A stretch of DNA of 64,000 nt from Bacteroidota bacterium (GTDB lineage: Bacteria > Bacteroidota > Bacteroidia > B-17B0 > Aurantibacillaceae), in assembly GCA_018267825.1 (NCBI GenBank), contig JAFDXR010000003.1, forward strand, positions 124,001 to 188,000. Direction: 5' to 3'. Every line of letters begins with the position of its first letter. Positions within the stretch are counted from its first letter, which is position 1. Below the pieces are notes generated by a model. It was not told the origin of the DNA. It was given only the letters and a program-made list of their open reading frames with translations, and made no database searches. Positions 62,081 to 64,000 of the stretch are shown here, in pieces. A program made the position numbers and the translations under genes.

Positions 62081-63504
62081 CAGAATTGAAAATAAATAAA
62101 TGTATTGGCCTTAAAATTTCCCAGTAAAAAAATCCCCAGGACCAACAGGATATAAAAGGCCGGTTGCAGGTAATACCTTGTGAAACGGGCATTGGAAGGG
62201 ATGAATGCAAATTCCTCCTGGGTTTCTTTCACAAACAGAAACACGACGAGTAAAGCACATAACAGGATATAAAACGCATCTTTTAGCCTTAATAATTCGG
62301 CACCCATGTGACCGGGGTTAAAATGGGTAAATATACTTTTATAAACGTGCATCGAGTCTTGAACCGTTAGTGCCCTGAAAGCGATCAATGAAAGGGTATG
62401 AAAGCCAATCAGGTAAATCCAGCCTATTAACCCCGGCACCCGGAGGTTTGGAAAGCGGCGCCTGGCAAGAATTTCAGCTATATACACGAGCCCATGCATG
62501 GCCCCCCAGATAACGAAGGTAAAATTTGCTCCATGCCATAAACCACTGATCAGAAACACGAGAAAAATATTCAGGAGCCATCGCCGGTAGGTCACCCTGT
62601 TTCCACCGAGACCTATGTACAGGTAATCGCGAAACCAGGTGGTGATACTGATGTGATTGCGTGTCCAGAACTCATGCAGAGACTTTGAAAACAGAGGCCG
62701 GCGCCAGTTAAGCGTGAGATCTATTTTAAAGAGTTTTGCAATACCCGTGGCTATATCCGAGTATCCGCTGAAATCGCAATAAACCTGTACAACAAACAGG
62801 AAACCTGCCAGCAACAACGTGGATCCTGAATAGGCATGTACATCCTTAAACACCGGTGTTACAATCTCCCCGAGATTATCGGCAATCACCATTTTTTTGA
62901 AATATCCCCAGGCTGTCAGTTTTGCAAAGGCTTCCCAATCGATCGTTTTGAAATAATGCCTTACTTTAAACTGCGGCATCAGGTCTTTATAGCGCACAAT
63001 AGGTCCTGCCACCATGTGCGGAAAGAAAGACACAAAGAGCATAAAATCGCTCCACGAATCACTGGCTTTGTATTTCCCCCGGTATACATCGATGGTATAA
63101 CTCAGCGACTGGAATGTATAAAACGATAAACCGGCCGGAATAATCAGCTGGTGCAACAGCATCTCATCGAAATCGCATTCTGCTTTAAAGAACAACTCCA
63201 GTCCGGTATTATAAAAGAAAACAAAATACTTAAACACAAATAAAACCCCCAGGTTACTGAACAGGCTCAGCAGCAGGTATAGTTTCTTTTGCTTCGGTTC
63301 TTCCTGTTTATCGATCTGCCGGGCACACCAGTAATCGAAACCCGACGTACCGATGAGGAGCAACAGGAACCAGGGATTGTATGAAAAATAAAAATACCAC
63401 GAAGCCAGCAGCAGAAACCCATTGCGCCATGACGGTTTAATAAGCCAGTATGTTATAAAAACAAGTGGCAGAAACGCAGTAAATATGAGCGAATTAAACA
63501 GCAA
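62080..63504 (-). CDS. MBOAT family O-acyltransferase (AlgI-like)
   Basis: A 474-aa protein with about ten membrane helices. The AlgI-like pattern is clear: FLPLVFITYWLIKPSWRNGF at the N-terminus; QVYCDFSGYSDIATGIAKLF; WRRPLFSKSLHEFWTRNHIS; and SGLWHGANFTFVIWGAMHG, with the two invariant His of MBOAT enzymes in the last two. It moves an acyl (usually acetyl) group across the membrane to a polysaccharide or lipid acceptor, with the SGNH-like protein 61148-62080 as likely partner. The start codon overlaps the end of the upstream membrane protein gene by 11 bases. Glycosyltransferases of the polysaccharide are not in the window. Confidence 0.93.
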   Translation of the reverse strand: MLFNSLIFTAFLPLVFITYWLIKPSWRNGFLLLASWYFYFSYNPWFLLLLIGTSGFDYWCARQIDKQEEPKQKKLYLLLSLFSNLGVLFVFKYFVFFYNTGLELFFKAECDFDEMLLHQLIIPAGLSFYTFQSLSYTIDVYRGKYKASDSWSDFMLFVSFFPHMVAGPIVRYKDLMPQFKVRHYFKTIDWEAFAKLTAWGYFKKMVIADNLGEIVTPVFKDVHAYSGSTLLLAGFLFVVQVYCDFSGYSDIATGIAKLFKIDLTLNWRRPLFSKSLHEFWTRNHISITTWFRDYLYIGLGGNRVTYRRWLLNIFLVFLISGLWHGANFTFVIWGAMHGLVYIAEILARRRFPNLRVPGLIGWIYLIGFHTLSLIAFRALTVQDSMHVYKSIFTHFNPGHMGAELLRLKDAFYILLCALLVVFLFVKETQEEFAFIPSNARFTRYYLQPAFYILLVLGIFLLGNFKANTFIYFQF

Positions 63505-64000
63505 GCGACTGTTGTTTTGGTGTTAACAATGCATGGAGACCAATAGCGGCACAAACAAATATAAAAGGAAATACACTGACTGTATAACGTTCGCTCCACT
63601 CATTGAAAAACAAACCCGTGAGCAGCATATTCAAACAGACTATGGCCATGCAAAACCTCAGAACGGCTGCCAGTGAAGTATTCCCGGGATAAGACCCTTT
63701 TAATAAAGCGTAAACACCAAACACATAAAACACGGCATGGAACACATTGAAAAGGTTGTGAAAATCGGAATAATACGCCCGGTAGAGATTAAAGAAAGAA
63801 AGGCATTTCTCAATAACAAGGATGCTGGCAGCACCTGCTCCCGCTTCATGTATCAGTTGGCTGTAACAATCGAACAGTGTATAGCCGGCTTCGGGATACA
63901 GTCGCAGGGGGTATTGCGGAAAACCTGCATAAACAGCCCCGGAACTGATATCGGCCACATAGCCCTGAAAGTGAAGGGGCATGAAAAAAAACACGAGGAT
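63494..64000 (-). CDS. C-terminal part of a polytopic membrane protein (5' end beyond the window)
   Basis: The reading frame is open to the window edge, so the N-terminus lies outside. The last roughly 165 residues hold four or five membrane segments and end FFNEWSERYTVSVFPFIFVC AAIGLHALL. The ERY(x)V(x)xxPF ending resembles membrane GT-C glycosyltransferases of the dolichyl-phosphate-mannose type, where an Arg-Tyr pair lies before the last helix, but I cannot confirm that from this fragment. It is the first visible gene of the MBOAT/SGNH run (11-bp overlap with the MBOAT gene), so a role in surface glycan assembly is possible. Confidence 0.6.
   Translation of the reverse strand: MLVFFFMPLHFQGYVADISSGAVYAGFPQYPLRLYPEAGYTLFDCYSQLIHEAGAGAASILVIEKCLSFFNLYRAYYSDFHNLFNVFHAVFYVFGVYALLKGSYPGNTSLAAVLRFCMAIVCLNMLLTGLFFNEWSERYTVSVFPFIFVCAAIGLHALLTPKQQSLAV

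Overview
The window is a gap-free stretch of a Bacteroidota chromosome. The evidence is the many secreted proteins with type IX secretion (T9SS) sorting domains of both class A and class B, T9SS parts (PorP/SprF, PorV/PorQ, a C25-peptidase PorU-like protein, a PorE-like protein), a class III glutamine synthetase, BatA and DUF4834 families, and -7 promoter elements of the Bacteroidota type (TAnnTTTG). The gliding-motility-type C-terminal domain points to a free-living gliding-type lineage rather than gut Bacteroides, but the sequence alone does not fix a genus. I see no rRNA, tRNA, CRISPR array, transposase, phage gene or integrase.

Layout. 0-20 kb is a cell-surface block: a small T9SS cargo, lepA, two very large Ig-rich type A cargos (1168 and 2851 aa), then a divergent type B cargo with eight SprB-like repeats, paired with a PorP/SprF protein. 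20-27 kb holds small housekeeping and membrane genes, carB, and a Crp/Fnr regulator. Just downstream of that regulator lie a YiaA-like and a ceramidase-like gene; the promoter in front of them carries an Fnr-type dyad at about -41.

27-38.8 kb, all on the minus strand, is the least conventional part. One six-gene run (33754 down to 27001) with overlapping or near-touching ends encodes three cobalamin-binding-type radical SAM proteins, two class I methyltransferases and a nucleotidyltransferase-fold protein. Upstream of it lie a GT87-like membrane glycosyltransferase, an FkbM methyltransferase, a protein with one CxxCH motif, and a dihydroorotase homologue that has lost its metal-binding HxH. 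This is my best candidate for an undescribed modification or biosynthetic pathway; its product cannot be read from the sequence.

38.8-53 kb holds a BatA/vWA membrane protein, glutamine synthetase III, a DoxX-like protein, two Bacteroidota-type unknowns, a 1260-aa TraB/GumN protein, a PAS-SpoIIE phosphatase and a PorE-like OmpA protein. 53-64 kb holds comEC, the porV/porU-like pair, and an SGNH-like plus MBOAT acyltransferase pair of the kind that O-acetylates surface polysaccharide, ending in a membrane protein cut by the window edge.

The genes are tightly packed; no intergenic gap exceeds 300 bp. Several convergent gene pairs end within a few bases of each other.
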